A stretch of 62,146 bases of DNA from CAZRGV01 sp964599655 (GCA_964599655.1 CAZRGV010000019.1:1-62146), one strand, 5' to 3'. Numbered from the stretch's first letter, positions 44,425 through 53,531 are shown. Notes: a model not told the origin generated them from the sequence alone. Numbers and translations are program-made.

Positions 44425-44937
44425 TCAAGGTCTTGGCGGCTCTGGGTGACCGCCGTGACCGAGAACCTGGCCGTACCAGTTTTCAATCTCGTTCCGCAGG
44501 TTCCGCCAGGTCGCCTCCGGATCGATCACGTTGTACGTCGTGCCAGCCCGATCCACCGTGCCGACCAGACAGGCCGTTTCACCCTGTTCGGCGCTTTCCA
44601 GACGATGAACCCTTCCATCGTCGAGCACCACCACGCCTTCCCGATCGATGCGAATGGCCCAAACTCCTTGATCCACTTGAAGAAACAAGGCCACGAACCC
44701 CGAGCCGACCTCCAATCCATCGAGGTTCACGGGATCGTCGTTGACCAGTCGGACCACCGGGATGATGTCGCGACGCAACGCGCAGAATCCGACGATTTGC
44801 GAGGGACATAAGGGAACCCGCACCAGCCGGTCCAGTTCGACGACCTCCGCGACGGCGTCGAGGGTCACCGCGAATGGGCGGCCCTGGCAGGAAAAAAGGC
44901 AGAGACCTCGGCTTCTTCGTGCCACGGACTTCACCAT
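44425..44937 (-). CDS. cheW: CheW-like coupling protein
   Basis: A 170-residue CheW fold: CLFSCQGRPFAVTLDAVAEV, RVPLCPSQIVGFCALRRDIIPVV (split across residues ~40-62), LFLQVDQGVWAIRIDREGVV. It bridges the methyl-accepting protein and the CheA kinase. The ATG at 44937 has GGAG ~11 bases upstream. It lies 60 bases upstream of the methyl-accepting protein start and 72 after the first gene of the operon. There is a short C-terminal tail beyond the domain. Confidence 0.88.
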   Translation of the reverse strand: MVKSVARRSRGLCLFSCQGRPFAVTLDAVAEVVELDRLVRVPLCPSQIVGFCALRRDIIPVVRLVNDDPVNLDGLEVGSGFVALFLQVDQGVWAIRIDREGVVVLDDGRVHRLESAEQGETACLVGTVDRAGTTYNVIDPEATWRNLRNEIENWYGQVLGHGGHPEPPRP

Positions 44938-45009
44938 CGGCTCGCTCGCTCCCGCTCCTGGTTCCTGGTTGCCGCGTCCCCTTCCATGCCGGTCGCGAAC
45001 GCCTCCAGC

Positions 45010-45453
45010 TCACTGATCCGTGGGCGCCCCCCGATCGTCACCGCGCTCCCTCCTGCGACGGAGCCTTCCTTCGAGCCGCTCCGCCAGCGCGTCCAGCCGC
45101 TTCCTCGGATCGTCCGCCGTGTCTTCGCCACGAGGCTCCCTGCAATCCGGTTCGGGATCGTACGCTCGTGGCGAGGAGGGTGTCGGCCTGGGCGGCGGCT
45201 CGAACGTCGGAAGCGGTTCGCGAGACCGCCGGCCTTCGTCGTCCGCCGCCAACGCCGGTCGGGAACTCGACCGCGAAGACTCGTCCAGAGCCATCGAGAC
45301 TTCGTGTTCCAGACCGCTCATTTGAGTGGACATCAGCTTCCGCAGGCGAGACACCTCGAGGTCGATGATTCGGTCGAGCTCCGCTCGCAGATCGGAGATT
45401 CTCGAGAGCAGATCCGGTTCCGAGGAAGCATCCTGGCTCATGGCATGGTCCAT
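45010..45453 (-). CDS. Small coiled-coil protein heading the chemosensory operon
   Basis: About 147 residues from ATG 45453 (ATG 45441 also possible; neither has a strong ribosome site). Residues ~10-55 are amphipathic helix/coiled coil (SRISDLRAELDRIIDLEVSR), followed by a Ser/Pro/Arg-rich, probably disordered region and a basic helical end (RKRLDALAERLEGRLRRRRE). No known domain. It is the first gene of the ten-gene operon, and the 269 bases upstream to 45722 should carry the promoter, though no clear -35/-10 pair is visible. Possibly an array-organising protein. Confidence 0.6.
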   Translation of the reverse strand: MDHAMSQDASSEPDLLSRISDLRAELDRIIDLEVSRLRKLMSTQMSGLEHEVSMALDESSRSSSRPALAADDEGRRSREPLPTFEPPPRPTPSSPRAYDPEPDCREPRGEDTADDPRKRLDALAERLEGRLRRRRERGDDRGAPTDQ

Positions 45454-45722
45454 GGACCGCAGTGGCCCCAGCGTCGCTGCTGACAGCACGGGAAGACCTT
45501 TGACTGAGAGAACTGTAGATCGCGAATCGGCCAGAGGCCGACTCCGACCCATGGCTCCCCGCAATGTTGACCGCCAGCGCGGGCCCGTTTTCGTCGATCC
45601 ATCCACCTGTTGTGGCGTCTTCGTGATCGGATCGGCGCGCGCCCCGATCCTCAGGCTCACGCCCTCATTCCTGGATTCACGATTCCGTGGGATCGACCTC
45701 AGGCCGTTTGGCGGCCTCGGCG

Positions 45723-47225
45723 TCAGTCGGTGACTCGCCCACTGGTCTCACCGGGATCGTTCAAAAGCGACGTCTCCTCGGGCTTCGGCAGCGACGAGAT
45801 CGCGCGATGCCAGCTCGATTCGAGCGTCTCGAGGTCCGCGCCAAACACGGCCCGAAAGGCGGCCACCTGGCCGTCCGTGCCCGGATTCGCCTCGGCATTC
45901 GGCAAGCGAAGTCGATCGAGAAAGGCCAGGAACTCGGCAGGTCGTTCCCGACGAAGGAAATACACCAGGGCCCACGCGGCCGCGTACGGATCGCGCCGGT
46001 AACCCCGACCGAGCCCTGCGTCGTGGAGCAGGGGGACCAACGCGGGCTCGGGGTGAATCGAACGATAATCGAGCAGTCGGAGGTCGGCCGGCTCACCGAG
46101 ACCCGCCCATTCTCCCCCGCGAACGGCCTCGAACTGCATCGCGAGGCCCTCGTGAAGCCATTGCGGGAAGTCGTCGTGTCGCGGAGCCAGCCGCGACACC
46201 GCCACGAGCTGGTGCGTCAGCTCGTGCGCGGCCACCGCCTCGTTCAGCCTCCGCCGGGAGAGCCTCAGCAGGAGCTCCTCCCGGTCCGCGTCGCGTCGAA
46301 GCCTCGCGAGCTCGATCTTCGCCTCGGCCTTGCGAAGAACCTTGGCCGTCGCGCCGTTGATCCCAATTCGCAAACGCGCCGAGGCGGGCATCTCGTCGAT
46401 TCGACGCTCAAACTCCGCCAGGTGGGCGCGTTTCGCGAGCAGCGCCTTCCCGGCTCGGCGCTGATTCTCGTCGCTCCGGGCGTCGTACGAGAGAACGATG
46501 CCTCGGGTCGGATGATGATAACCCCGCGTCGACAGAAAGGCCCCGGCCCGTTCGTTTCGAAGAAAGGCCAGGTAATCGTCCCGCTCCGCGAACCAGACCG
46601 AGACCAGCCGGCTCAACGGCACGGCCAGGTCCAGTCCCTGCGAGGCAAATTCCAGGTAATACGTCCGGAACACGCGTTCCAGCCGCTCCACCTGATCGGC
46701 GGCCTCCTTCTCCGAACTCTGGTGGAGCAACACGATATGAGCGCTGCGGGCGACCTGAAAACGGCCGGGCAGGATGCGTTGGACCCGATCGAGATCGGGG
46801 TCCTCACACGCGAGAGCCAGCCGGTCGAGCTGCGCCACCATCCGTGCGGCCGGTTGATGCGAGGCGTCGGCCTCGACGACCGCGCGCAGCATCGTCTCGG
46901 CCTCGGAGGTCAAACCGTGGTCGAGCGCCCAACGCGCGGCGGCAAACCGGGCATTGGCGCCGCCTCGCATCGCCTGGGCCGATCGTTCCGGCCATTCCCT
47001 CGGAGGCCAGAACCCCGGAACGATCTCCCGAAAGTCGCTCCGGGCAAAGTCATACTTGCCGTCCAGCCCATCGACCCGAACCGTTTCGCCCTCGATCCGA
47101 ACCGGGAGCCTCGCCCGGCCCCCCTGCACAAAGACCAGCAGCTCGCCTCGCCCGGTCTCGACCGTCGTCAGCGCCCCAACGATCAGCAGAAGACCGCGAA
47201 TCAGGTTCGCGCGCGAACTCGGCAT
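45723..47225 (-). CDS. Exported DUF1570-type putative metallopeptidase
   Basis: A 500-residue protein. ATG 47225 has GAGGGG seven bases upstream and gives a signal peptide (RGLLLIVGALTTVETGRG); the long upstream extension is spurious. Landmarks are the gluzincin-like HELTH (334-338) in EAVAAHELTHQLVAVS, with DFPQWLHEGLAMQFE ~20 residues on providing a possible third ligand (Glu359), as in DUF1570 proteins of planctomycetes. A TPR-like helical region (~85-140) precedes it. Probably a periplasmic or surface peptidase; substrate unknown. It lies 95 bases after the acyltransferase gene on the same strand and upstream of the chemosensory operon. Confidence 0.8.
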   Translation of the reverse strand: MPSSRANLIRGLLLIVGALTTVETGRGELLVFVQGGRARLPVRIEGETVRVDGLDGKYDFARSDFREIVPGFWPPREWPERSAQAMRGGANARFAAARWALDHGLTSEAETMLRAVVEADASHQPAARMVAQLDRLALACEDPDLDRVQRILPGRFQVARSAHIVLLHQSSEKEAADQVERLERVFRTYYLEFASQGLDLAVPLSRLVSVWFAERDDYLAFLRNERAGAFLSTRGYHHPTRGIVLSYDARSDENQRRAGKALLAKRAHLAEFERRIDEMPASARLRIGINGATAKVLRKAEAKIELARLRRDADREELLLRLSRRRLNEAVAAHELTHQLVAVSRLAPRHDDFPQWLHEGLAMQFEAVRGGEWAGLGEPADLRLLDYRSIHPEPALVPLLHDAGLGRGYRRDPYAAAWALVYFLRRERPAEFLAFLDRLRLPNAEANPGTDGQVAAFRAVFGADLETLESSWHRAISSLPKPEETSLLNDPGETSGRVTD

Positions 47226-47320
47226 CGAACGGCCCCTCGTCGGTCCCTGGCTCCAACCCGACACACTACCCCCAAGAGTGGCATCGCGGTAGACCAAACG
47301 ACTCGACTCGACCTTGCCGA

Positions 47321-48553
47321 TCAGACCGGCCGCGAGGGCACGCGTGTCCAGGACTTCTTGAGCGCCAGGAAGGGCCGTTCGAATGCGTAGTACGACACCG
47401 CCGCCATCGCCACCGTCAGAAGGAACGTGCCAACCGTCGTCAGAATTTCCTTGTTCGGGAACCAAGGGGCCTTGTGCAAGAACCGCCGGCCCGACCAGAT
47501 CGCGATCTCGTGATACATGTACAAGCCATAACTGATCCGTCCCAGCCAGACCAGCCAGCGATGGGAGAGCAGCCGTTGCGGCCAGCCCGATCGCGCGACA
47601 ATCAGCGCCACCAACCCCGCGCCGATGACCCACAACGCCACGAACTCCCAGACCTTCTGAACCAACGTTCCGTGCGCGAGGTTCGGCCTCGTCAACAACC
47701 AGACCGACCCCGCGACCAGGGGCCACTGAAGCCATCCCGCCCATCGCGACGCGGCCTCGCCCGGCGGAAACCGTTCCAAGAGTAAGGCGAGCAAGACCCC
47801 GCTCAACAGCGTGTCGAGCTGGGTGATCGTGCTGTACTGAAAGAGCAAGGGATTGACCTCGGCCCTCGCCATCAGCCAGCGACCGACGACCGAAACCCCC
47901 ATCAACGCCAGAACCAACGGCACCCGCCAACGCGAGGGAACCCACCCGACCAGCAACGGGCAGAACAGGTAAAACTGCTCCTCGACGCAGACGCTCCAGA
48001 GCACGCTCAACGCGTTCGACCAGACTGGCCCGATCAGCCCCATCGACCAGTTCCCCAGGAACGTCAAGAACCAAGGAAGCTGTCGGCCCGCCATGACCCA
48101 GAAATCCCTGGACTCGGTCAGATTGTCCAACCAGGGGAGGATCAGGAATCCAGGAATGAGGATCAAATAATACAAAGGCCAGATGCGAAGGATGCGCCGG
48201 ACCCAAAAGGCGCGGAGGTCGATTCGGCCGAATCGGGCCTCTTCACGAAGCAGCAATGTGGTGATGAGGTAGCCGCTGAGGATGAAGAAGAGTTGAACGC
48301 CGACCCAGCCGTTTTCCCGGATCACGTGGCCCCACGGAAATCTCGTCCATTCGCGACCCATCGAGAGCGTCGAGAACAACGCGCGGGCGGCCGCGTCGAC
48401 CCACCCCCCGAACTGGGGAATCCCTTCGTGGAAGATGTACACCATCAGGAACGCCACGAACCGCAGCCCGTCCAGTTGCGGGTAGTAAAACCGTTCCAGG
48501 GCTGGCTCCCGCCTCGTCGAAGTCGGCGAGACCTCGTCGACGATCTGCGTCAT
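47321..48553 (-). CDS. Acyltransferase-3 family membrane protein (OafA/YrhL-like)
   Basis: A 410-residue integral membrane O-acyltransferase with about ten helices. Conserved pieces: PQLDGLRFVAFLMVYIFHEG with the family His, GWVGVQLFFILSGYLITTLL, ILRIWPLYYLI, LWSVCVEEQFYLFCPLL, SYGLYMYHEIAIW. These enzymes acetylate or succinylate cell-surface polysaccharides, peptidoglycan or lipids, using an acyl donor passed across the membrane. The acceptor is unknown. There is no C-terminal SGNH domain. Its ATG lies 164 bases downstream of the CoaB-like gene's stop. Confidence 0.93.
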   Translation of the reverse strand: MTQIVDEVSPTSTRREPALERFYYPQLDGLRFVAFLMVYIFHEGIPQFGGWVDAAARALFSTLSMGREWTRFPWGHVIRENGWVGVQLFFILSGYLITTLLLREEARFGRIDLRAFWVRRILRIWPLYYLILIPGFLILPWLDNLTESRDFWVMAGRQLPWFLTFLGNWSMGLIGPVWSNALSVLWSVCVEEQFYLFCPLLVGWVPSRWRVPLVLALMGVSVVGRWLMARAEVNPLLFQYSTITQLDTLLSGVLLALLLERFPPGEAASRWAGWLQWPLVAGSVWLLTRPNLAHGTLVQKVWEFVALWVIGAGLVALIVARSGWPQRLLSHRWLVWLGRISYGLYMYHEIAIWSGRRFLHKAPWFPNKEILTTVGTFLLTVAMAAVSYYAFERPFLALKKSWTRVPSRPV

Positions 48554-48717
48554 CCGGCGTCAACCTCGCGTCGAGAAACCAGGCCGGTCGAAACACCGCC
48601 CGAAGGCCGTCCAACGCCCTCGCGGAACGTTGCGCCGACGGTTGGGGCCCGCCGGTCGTCACGTCCTCGGCCGTTCCAATCTAGCCGAGAGTCGGCGCGG
48701 GGTCGACGCGGCAGCCG

Positions 48718-49461
48718 TCAGGCTCGAGGTTCGCGGTGAACCAGGGCGAAGACCCGATCCACGAGCCGATCGGCCAGGGGCTCACCCGGCCCGATCGTCT
48801 CCACCGCGTCACCGGGCCGGACGAGGTGGATCGTGTGACGGCCCGCCTGGAGCAAACGCAGGTCGTTGGCCACGGTCAGGTCCGCCCGGTTGACCTGGCA
48901 CGCGCGCTGCGCCTCGGCGATCAACTCGGCCTCCGACACCCCCGAGAGGAGTTTGAAGCCGACGAGAAACACGCCGGGAGCCCAGTCCTTGACCTCCCGG
49001 ATCACCTTGGGCGTCGGCCGGCAGTCGAGCCGAAGGTTCCCGGCCTTCGACTCAATCTTCCCCTCGAACACCACCGGCTCGAAGTCCGAAACGGCCATTG
49101 CCAGGAACGCGACGTCGATCGGTTGTTCTCGCAAGACGGCCCGTAGCTTCAATCGGTAGTCCGACGCGGTCCCCTCGCGGCACTCGACCCGATGCAAGCG
49201 ATCGCGAACCCGGACCCATCGTTCACGAAGCGCCTGTAACCGTTCGAGCTCGGCGAGCGGCTCGGCCGAGTCCAGGTCGAAGTGGGCCAGGCGATCGTAG
49301 GGCAACTGGCTCGAAGGCGCGTGAACGTGCCAGACGGTCGCCCCCCGTTCGAGGCACGCCTCGCTAATCATCGCCGAGAACCGGCCGGTCGACGTATTGG
49401 CAATGTGGCGGACGTCGTCGATCGGGGCAATCGTCCCTCCACCAGTCACGACCACGTTCAT
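48718..49461 (-). CDS. coaB: CoaB-like phosphopantothenate-cysteine ligase
   Basis: A 247-residue protein matching the CoaB half of bacterial CoaBC: NVVVTGGGTIAPIDDVRHIANTSTG (glycine-rich start then the N-T-S-T-G loop), DVAFLAMAVSDFEPV with the conserved SDF, RPTPKVIREVKDW with the K-x-K-like Lys, FLVGFKLLSG, and NRADLTVANDL. It joins cysteine to 4'-phosphopantothenate in coenzyme A synthesis. The usual fused CoaC decarboxylase half is absent, so CoaC must be encoded elsewhere, as seen in other planctomycetes and in eukaryotes. ATG 49461; divergent from the glucuronate-isomerase-like gene. Confidence 0.85.
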   Translation of the reverse strand: MNVVVTGGGTIAPIDDVRHIANTSTGRFSAMISEACLERGATVWHVHAPSSQLPYDRLAHFDLDSAEPLAELERLQALRERWVRVRDRLHRVECREGTASDYRLKLRAVLREQPIDVAFLAMAVSDFEPVVFEGKIESKAGNLRLDCRPTPKVIREVKDWAPGVFLVGFKLLSGVSEAELIAEAQRACQVNRADLTVANDLRLLQAGRHTIHLVRPGDAVETIGPGEPLADRLVDRVFALVHREPRA

Positions 49462-49589
49462 CGGCGGGTTGGCTCCTCTGGACCCTTGTCAGGGGCGGAT
49501 CTCGTCGCTAGCCTGACGAGGCGAACGCACCGCCGAACCGGACGGAGGGCCGCCGCCTCGCCCCAACCGCGTCGATCCGAGCGAGAACG

Positions 49590-50903
49590 ATGACCACGAC
49601 CGCGCCTCACGACCCAGTCGCCCGAGAGCTCTTCGACGAGATCGCCCGATGGCCGATCTTCGACCCGCACTCCCACATCGATCCGCACCGTCCCGCCGCG
49701 CGCGACCTCGACGAGGTCCTGGGGTATCACTACTATACCGAACTCGCCCATTCGGCGGGCATGCCGGCCGAGCAGGTCGGACCCGACGTGCCGAAAAAGA
49801 GCAGGGTCAGCCATCTTTCCCACTACCTCGACCGGCTCGACAACACCGTTCAATATTCCTGGCTGCTGGAAATCGCCCGGACCTTCCACGGTTGGGAACA
49901 CGATCGGATCACGCCAGAAACGATCGACGACCTGTACCAAAGGGCCGATCACACGCGATCCGGCGAGGCCTGGGACCGCGAGGTCTGGGACAAAACCAAC
50001 CTCGACGCCGTCTTCCTCACCAACGAGTTTGACGACCCGCTCGAAGGCTGGGACACCTCGAAGTATCTTCCCTGCCTTCGAACCGACGACCTCGTTCTGA
50101 AGCTCCACGAACCGAAGACCCTCGACCGAATCCGTCGCGCCACGAATGTCGATGTCCAGGACGAGAAGTCGCTTCGGCTGGCGATCGGGGCCCTCTTCGG
50201 CCATTTCGTGAATCGAGGCGCCCGCGCCTGCGCCATCAGTCTGCCGCCCGATTTTTCTCCCCGGCCCGCCACGCCCCGGAAATCGTCCACGCCAGTGCGT
50301 CGCGCCTTGCATGCGATGGATCTCCGACCCGAGGAGCACGCCGAGGTGCGCCAGTTCGTCTTCTGGACCCTCGCCGAGTTCTGCGCCGAGTTCCATCTCC
50401 CGTTCGACCTGATGATCGGCCCCATCCGCAACGTCTACCCGGCCGGTGTCTCCGGCGGGCGAGACCTCTTCGACCGCCGCGTCAGCTTGCACGAATACCG
50501 CGACCTGTTCAACCACTTCGCCAACGTCACGTTCCCGGTTTCCACGCTCTCTCCCGACGCCGCGCCCGAGCTGGTCGCCTACTCCTGGATCTTCCCCAAC
50601 GTGGTTCCGCTGGGACACTGGTGGTACTCGAACATCCCGGCGTTCATCGCGGCCGACCTGAAAGCCAGGCTTCAAGCGGTGCCCAAGGTCAAGCAGGTCG
50701 GCTACTACTCCGACGCGTACAAGCTCGAATTCATCTTGCCGAAGTTCAACATGTACCGGCGCGTCCTTGCTGAGACGCTCGCCGACGACGCCGTTCGGGG
50801 CCAACGATGGTCGACCGACCGCGCCCTCGACCTCGCACGTCGCGTTCTCCTCGACAATACCCGCCGAATCTTCGCGAAGCCCGACCCGCCCGCGTCCTCC
50901 TGA
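49590..50903 (+). CDS. Glucuronate isomerase-family amidohydrolase
   Basis: A 437-residue member of the uronate isomerase (UxaC) branch of the amidohydrolase superfamily. The metal motif HxH appears as IFDPHSHIDPHRP at residues ~23-35; DNTVQYSWLLEIARTFHGW, PFDLMIGPIRNVYPAGVSGG and GHWWYSNIPAFI follow family positions. It may isomerise D-glucuronate/galacturonate to the keto form or act on a related sugar acid; planctomycete homologues are more diverse than E. coli UxaC, so the substrate is not certain. A single gene between divergent coaB and a convergent secreted-protein gene, with a weak ribosome site before ATG 49590. Confidence 0.82.
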   Translation: MTTTAPHDPVARELFDEIARWPIFDPHSHIDPHRPAARDLDEVLGYHYYTELAHSAGMPAEQVGPDVPKKSRVSHLSHYLDRLDNTVQYSWLLEIARTFHGWEHDRITPETIDDLYQRADHTRSGEAWDREVWDKTNLDAVFLTNEFDDPLEGWDTSKYLPCLRTDDLVLKLHEPKTLDRIRRATNVDVQDEKSLRLAIGALFGHFVNRGARACAISLPPDFSPRPATPRKSSTPVRRALHAMDLRPEEHAEVRQFVFWTLAEFCAEFHLPFDLMIGPIRNVYPAGVSGGRDLFDRRVSLHEYRDLFNHFANVTFPVSTLSPDAAPELVAYSWIFPNVVPLGHWWYSNIPAFIAADLKARLQAVPKVKQVGYYSDAYKLEFILPKFNMYRRVLAETLADDAVRGQRWSTDRALDLARRVLLDNTRRIFAKPDPPASS

Positions 50904-50985
50904 GTCGACGCGGGCGATCGACCTGTCCGCGGCAGCCTGGGCCGTGCCCTCGCTTCGAAAGACGTTGGTTCCCGCCGATTTCGCC

Positions 50986-51636
50986 TCAGTGACAGACCGT
51001 TTCGAGCGCGAAGTAGAGCTTGATCGCCGGGCAAGGGGTCGTCCGGTCGTACATGACGCCGAGATAAAGGCCCGGGGCCACCTGCCGGATCTCGTCCCGG
51101 TACTTCGCGTAAATCCTGGACGTGTGCTGATAGTCAAGGATCAACGCGGGTCCGCCGTCCATCCAGCTTGAACCCTGATCGATCCGCGCCCGGATCATCC
51201 GCAGCCCGAAAAAGCGGTTGATGGCCGTCCCATCGTCTCGAAAGATCTTACCCTGCCAGAGCATTCGGGCCCCCTTCGACATCAACGGAGCCAGCGTTGA
51301 GCCCGGCCGGACCAGGACATGCCCCCGCACCTTGCCCGAGGGCACCGGCCCCACGGGACATTGTTGATACAGCGCGTTCAGCTCGTCCGGCCCCATCCTC
51401 AGGAGCGTTTTGACCGTCAAGGCCGCTCCTGCACGCAAGCGGGAACCCCCGCCGCGCCCCTCGAACCCGGATGTCGAGCCCGGAAGCATCATCAGAGCCC
51501 CCACGAAAAGGACGACCCATCGTCTCCGCGTCCGATCTCGTCGACCGGCCCAAGTGGCGGCCCGTGACATCCCTGCCTGATCGAAGACAACCCCCGGCCG
51601 GTACGCCGCCAGGACACCGAAGCACCGTCGGAACAT
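50986..51636 (-). CDS. Secreted hypothetical protein
   Basis: A 216-residue protein from ATG 51636, chosen because AGGAG lies eight bases upstream. A basic N-terminus and the hydrophobic stretch RRWVVLFVGALMMLPGSTSG suggest export or anchoring. The rest contains LNALYQQCPVGPVPSGKVRG, VLVRPGSTLAPLMSKGARML, WQGKIFRDDGTAINRFFGLR, MIRARIDQGSSWMDGGPALI and VAPGLYLGVMYDRT, a pattern I recall from other planctomycete hypothetical proteins but cannot tie to a function. Conserved Cys residues near CPVG and CPAI could form a disulfide. Divergent from the exported protein at 51946. Confidence 0.7.
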   Translation of the reverse strand: MFRRCFGVLAAYRPGVVFDQAGMSRAATWAGRRDRTRRRWVVLFVGALMMLPGSTSGFEGRGGGSRLRAGAALTVKTLLRMGPDELNALYQQCPVGPVPSGKVRGHVLVRPGSTLAPLMSKGARMLWQGKIFRDDGTAINRFFGLRMIRARIDQGSSWMDGGPALILDYQHTSRIYAKYRDEIRQVAPGLYLGVMYDRTTPCPAIKLYFALETVCH

Positions 51637-51945
51637 CGAAGCCGCTCCTCTCGTTTGCGTCGCGGCCAGGTACCATTCACAAGCCAGCGTATCGACGTTA
51701 TCGACACGCGCCGATCGCCGGCTTCAGTTCCCGTGTGAGCCTTCCGGCCGCGCAAACTCTGCACCCCTACGTCCCCCACGTGAGCGAGCCGACGCCAGCC
51801 ATCCGCGTCTTGGCGCTTGACCGCCATGCAATTAGGAGGAAAGATTCGAGTGAAGTGGACCGACTTTTGGTCCGAACCATCGCGGCGATCGGCCCGGAGT
51901 CAAGGGCCCGGTTCGCGTTGGTGTTCCCGAAGGGATCTGGCCACC
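51637..51945. promoter_or_regulatory. Divergent intergenic region
   Basis: 309 bases between starts at 51636 (minus) and 51946 (plus). AGGAGGA at 51834-51840 is the strongest ribosome-site-like sequence; it precedes an in-frame GTG at 51850. A GCTTGACC word at 51818-51825 might be a -35 element but no -10 is evident. Short CGACGTTATCGAC-type palindromic words occur near 51690-51705. Confidence 0.4.
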
Positions 51946-53469
51946 ATGTCACGCGCACCACGCTTCCCGAAGTCGCACCCCGCCGCCCTCGGATTGGGAT
52001 TGAGCCTGAGCCTGGCCCTGACCATGCCGGCCGTCGCGACCGCGCAACAAACCGATCCTGGCCAGACGAATATCTCCACCGGGAGCGGAGCCGGAACCTC
52101 AGCCGGCGTGTCACCCGGGTCGTCTCCCAGCTCAACCCGTGTGGGAATCGACTCGCTCTCCACGCCTCCCGGCGGTTTCCTCGAAGGACCGATGCCAGGC
52201 CCTAACGTGCCGTATCCTCCGAACGCCTCGGGCGTTCGCATGCCAGCCGGCCTTCCCGACGACCCATCGTCGGCTCCCTTCATCGGGATTCCCGCCGAAC
52301 CCCTCGGTGTCAGCGGGCGAACCCCTCTCGACCCGAAGCTGGCCGCCGAGGTCGACGCGCTCCTGCTGCCCCAGGCAAGAGCGATCGTCGATCCCGCCGA
52401 CCGCGCCCTGGCGCTCGATCGCGCGGCGCGCGCCTTCATCCTCTCCAACAACTTCGACGATGCCCAGACCGCCATCATTGAGGGCGGTCAATCCGCCATC
52501 CTGGTCCAGGATCGCGTGGTGCGTGACATCCGACTGATGGCGCTGGTCACCACCTCGATCGCGCTGGCCGAGGAAACGATCCGCGAGGGAACCGTCGACG
52601 ACTCCTATCGGATCTTGACCGACACGAGGCCGCCGCGCTCGCAGGAGGATCGCATCGCCTTCGTGAACGCCGCACGCCGCGCCATGGCCCACGCCTACGA
52701 CCTGGCCAGCAAGATCGAGAGCGAAAATTTCCGGAGCGAGACCCTCTACCGAGCGGCCGATAACCAGTCGATCAACAGCCAGACGATCGCCCGTTACGCC
52801 ATCGATACCGCCGAGTATCGCAGCCCTCAGCTCAAGGAAGCCAACCCGTTCCGACAGTTGGCCGACGCCATGCTGACCACGGCCGAGCGGAACGCCATGA
52901 CCATCGACTTCCCCGTCTGGCGCGATCAGGCCCTGCTGCGGATCGTCGCCAGCGCCGCGACCTCGGCGCAGTACGATCGCGGTCTGCAGATCGCCTTGAG
53001 GATTCCCCAGCCCGAAATTCGTTCCGACGCCCTGATTCGACTGGCCGAATCCCAGGCCCGAGACACCGATCCGAGCCAGGCCGAAGGGGCGACCCGAACG
53101 TATCAGGAGGCCGTCCGGGCCGTCGCCTCGATCTCGCTTGAGGACCCTCGCATCGTCCTGGGCAACGTCTTGATCGACAGCCTGATCTCCGTCGGCCGCT
53201 TTGAAGACGCGAGAGCCGTTTCCCGGCTCATTCCCGACCGCCAGCGACAGCTTCGGGCCCTGGGTGCCGTGGCGGAGTCGCAAGGGGAGCGGGGACTGGC
53301 CAAGGAAGCCTTCGCCTGGATCTCGAGCGAAGTCCCGCCCGGCGACCGCGACCTGCTGAGACTCCGCGTCAACGAGGGCACGGTCCGCTGGCTCCAGAAC
53401 TTCCGTACGGCGCCCCAATCGATGCAAGGGCTCCGCGAGTCGCTTCCGTCCAGTAGCGGAAGCCCCTGA
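51946..53469 (+). CDS. Exported helical-repeat (TPR-like) protein
   Basis: A 507-residue protein. ATG 51946 gives a textbook signal peptide (n-region, AALGLGLSLSLALTMPAVA, cleavage near TAQ) and has AAGGGA ten bases upstream; GTG 51850, behind a stronger ribosome site, would add 32 residues. The mature N-terminus (~30-110) is Gly/Ser/Pro-rich and probably disordered; residues ~115-490 are repeated helical pairs (for example ALALDRAARAFILSNNFDDA, DALIRLAESQARDTDPSQAE, ARAVSRLIPDRQRQLRALGA) as in TPR/SEL1-like scaffolds. No catalytic motif. A perfect hairpin ends the transcript. Confidence 0.75.
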   Translation: MSRAPRFPKSHPAALGLGLSLSLALTMPAVATAQQTDPGQTNISTGSGAGTSAGVSPGSSPSSTRVGIDSLSTPPGGFLEGPMPGPNVPYPPNASGVRMPAGLPDDPSSAPFIGIPAEPLGVSGRTPLDPKLAAEVDALLLPQARAIVDPADRALALDRAARAFILSNNFDDAQTAIIEGGQSAILVQDRVVRDIRLMALVTTSIALAEETIREGTVDDSYRILTDTRPPRSQEDRIAFVNAARRAMAHAYDLASKIESENFRSETLYRAADNQSINSQTIARYAIDTAEYRSPQLKEANPFRQLADAMLTTAERNAMTIDFPVWRDQALLRIVASAATSAQYDRGLQIALRIPQPEIRSDALIRLAESQARDTDPSQAEGATRTYQEAVRAVASISLEDPRIVLGNVLIDSLISVGRFEDARAVSRLIPDRQRQLRALGAVAESQGERGLAKEAFAWISSEVPPGDRDLLRLRVNEGTVRWLQNFRTAPQSMQGLRESLPSSSGSP

Positions 53470-53500
53470 CCGGCAAACCCGCGGAGCTCCGTTCGCGCTC

Positions 53501-53526
53501 GGATCGCCCGCCACGACGGGCGATCC
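53501..53526. terminator. Bidirectional hairpin between convergent genes
   Basis: GGATCGCCCG (53501-53510) and CGGGCGATCC (53517-53526) form a perfect 10 bp stem with a 6-base loop, between stops at 53469 and 53532. Confidence 0.7.
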
Positions 53527-53531
53527 GTCGT

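Noticed and set aside
49458..51137. 559-codon open frame on the minus strand
   Set aside because: Antisense to the glucuronate-isomerase-family gene, which carries the HxH metal motif; composition is Val/Gly/Arg-rich as shadows are.
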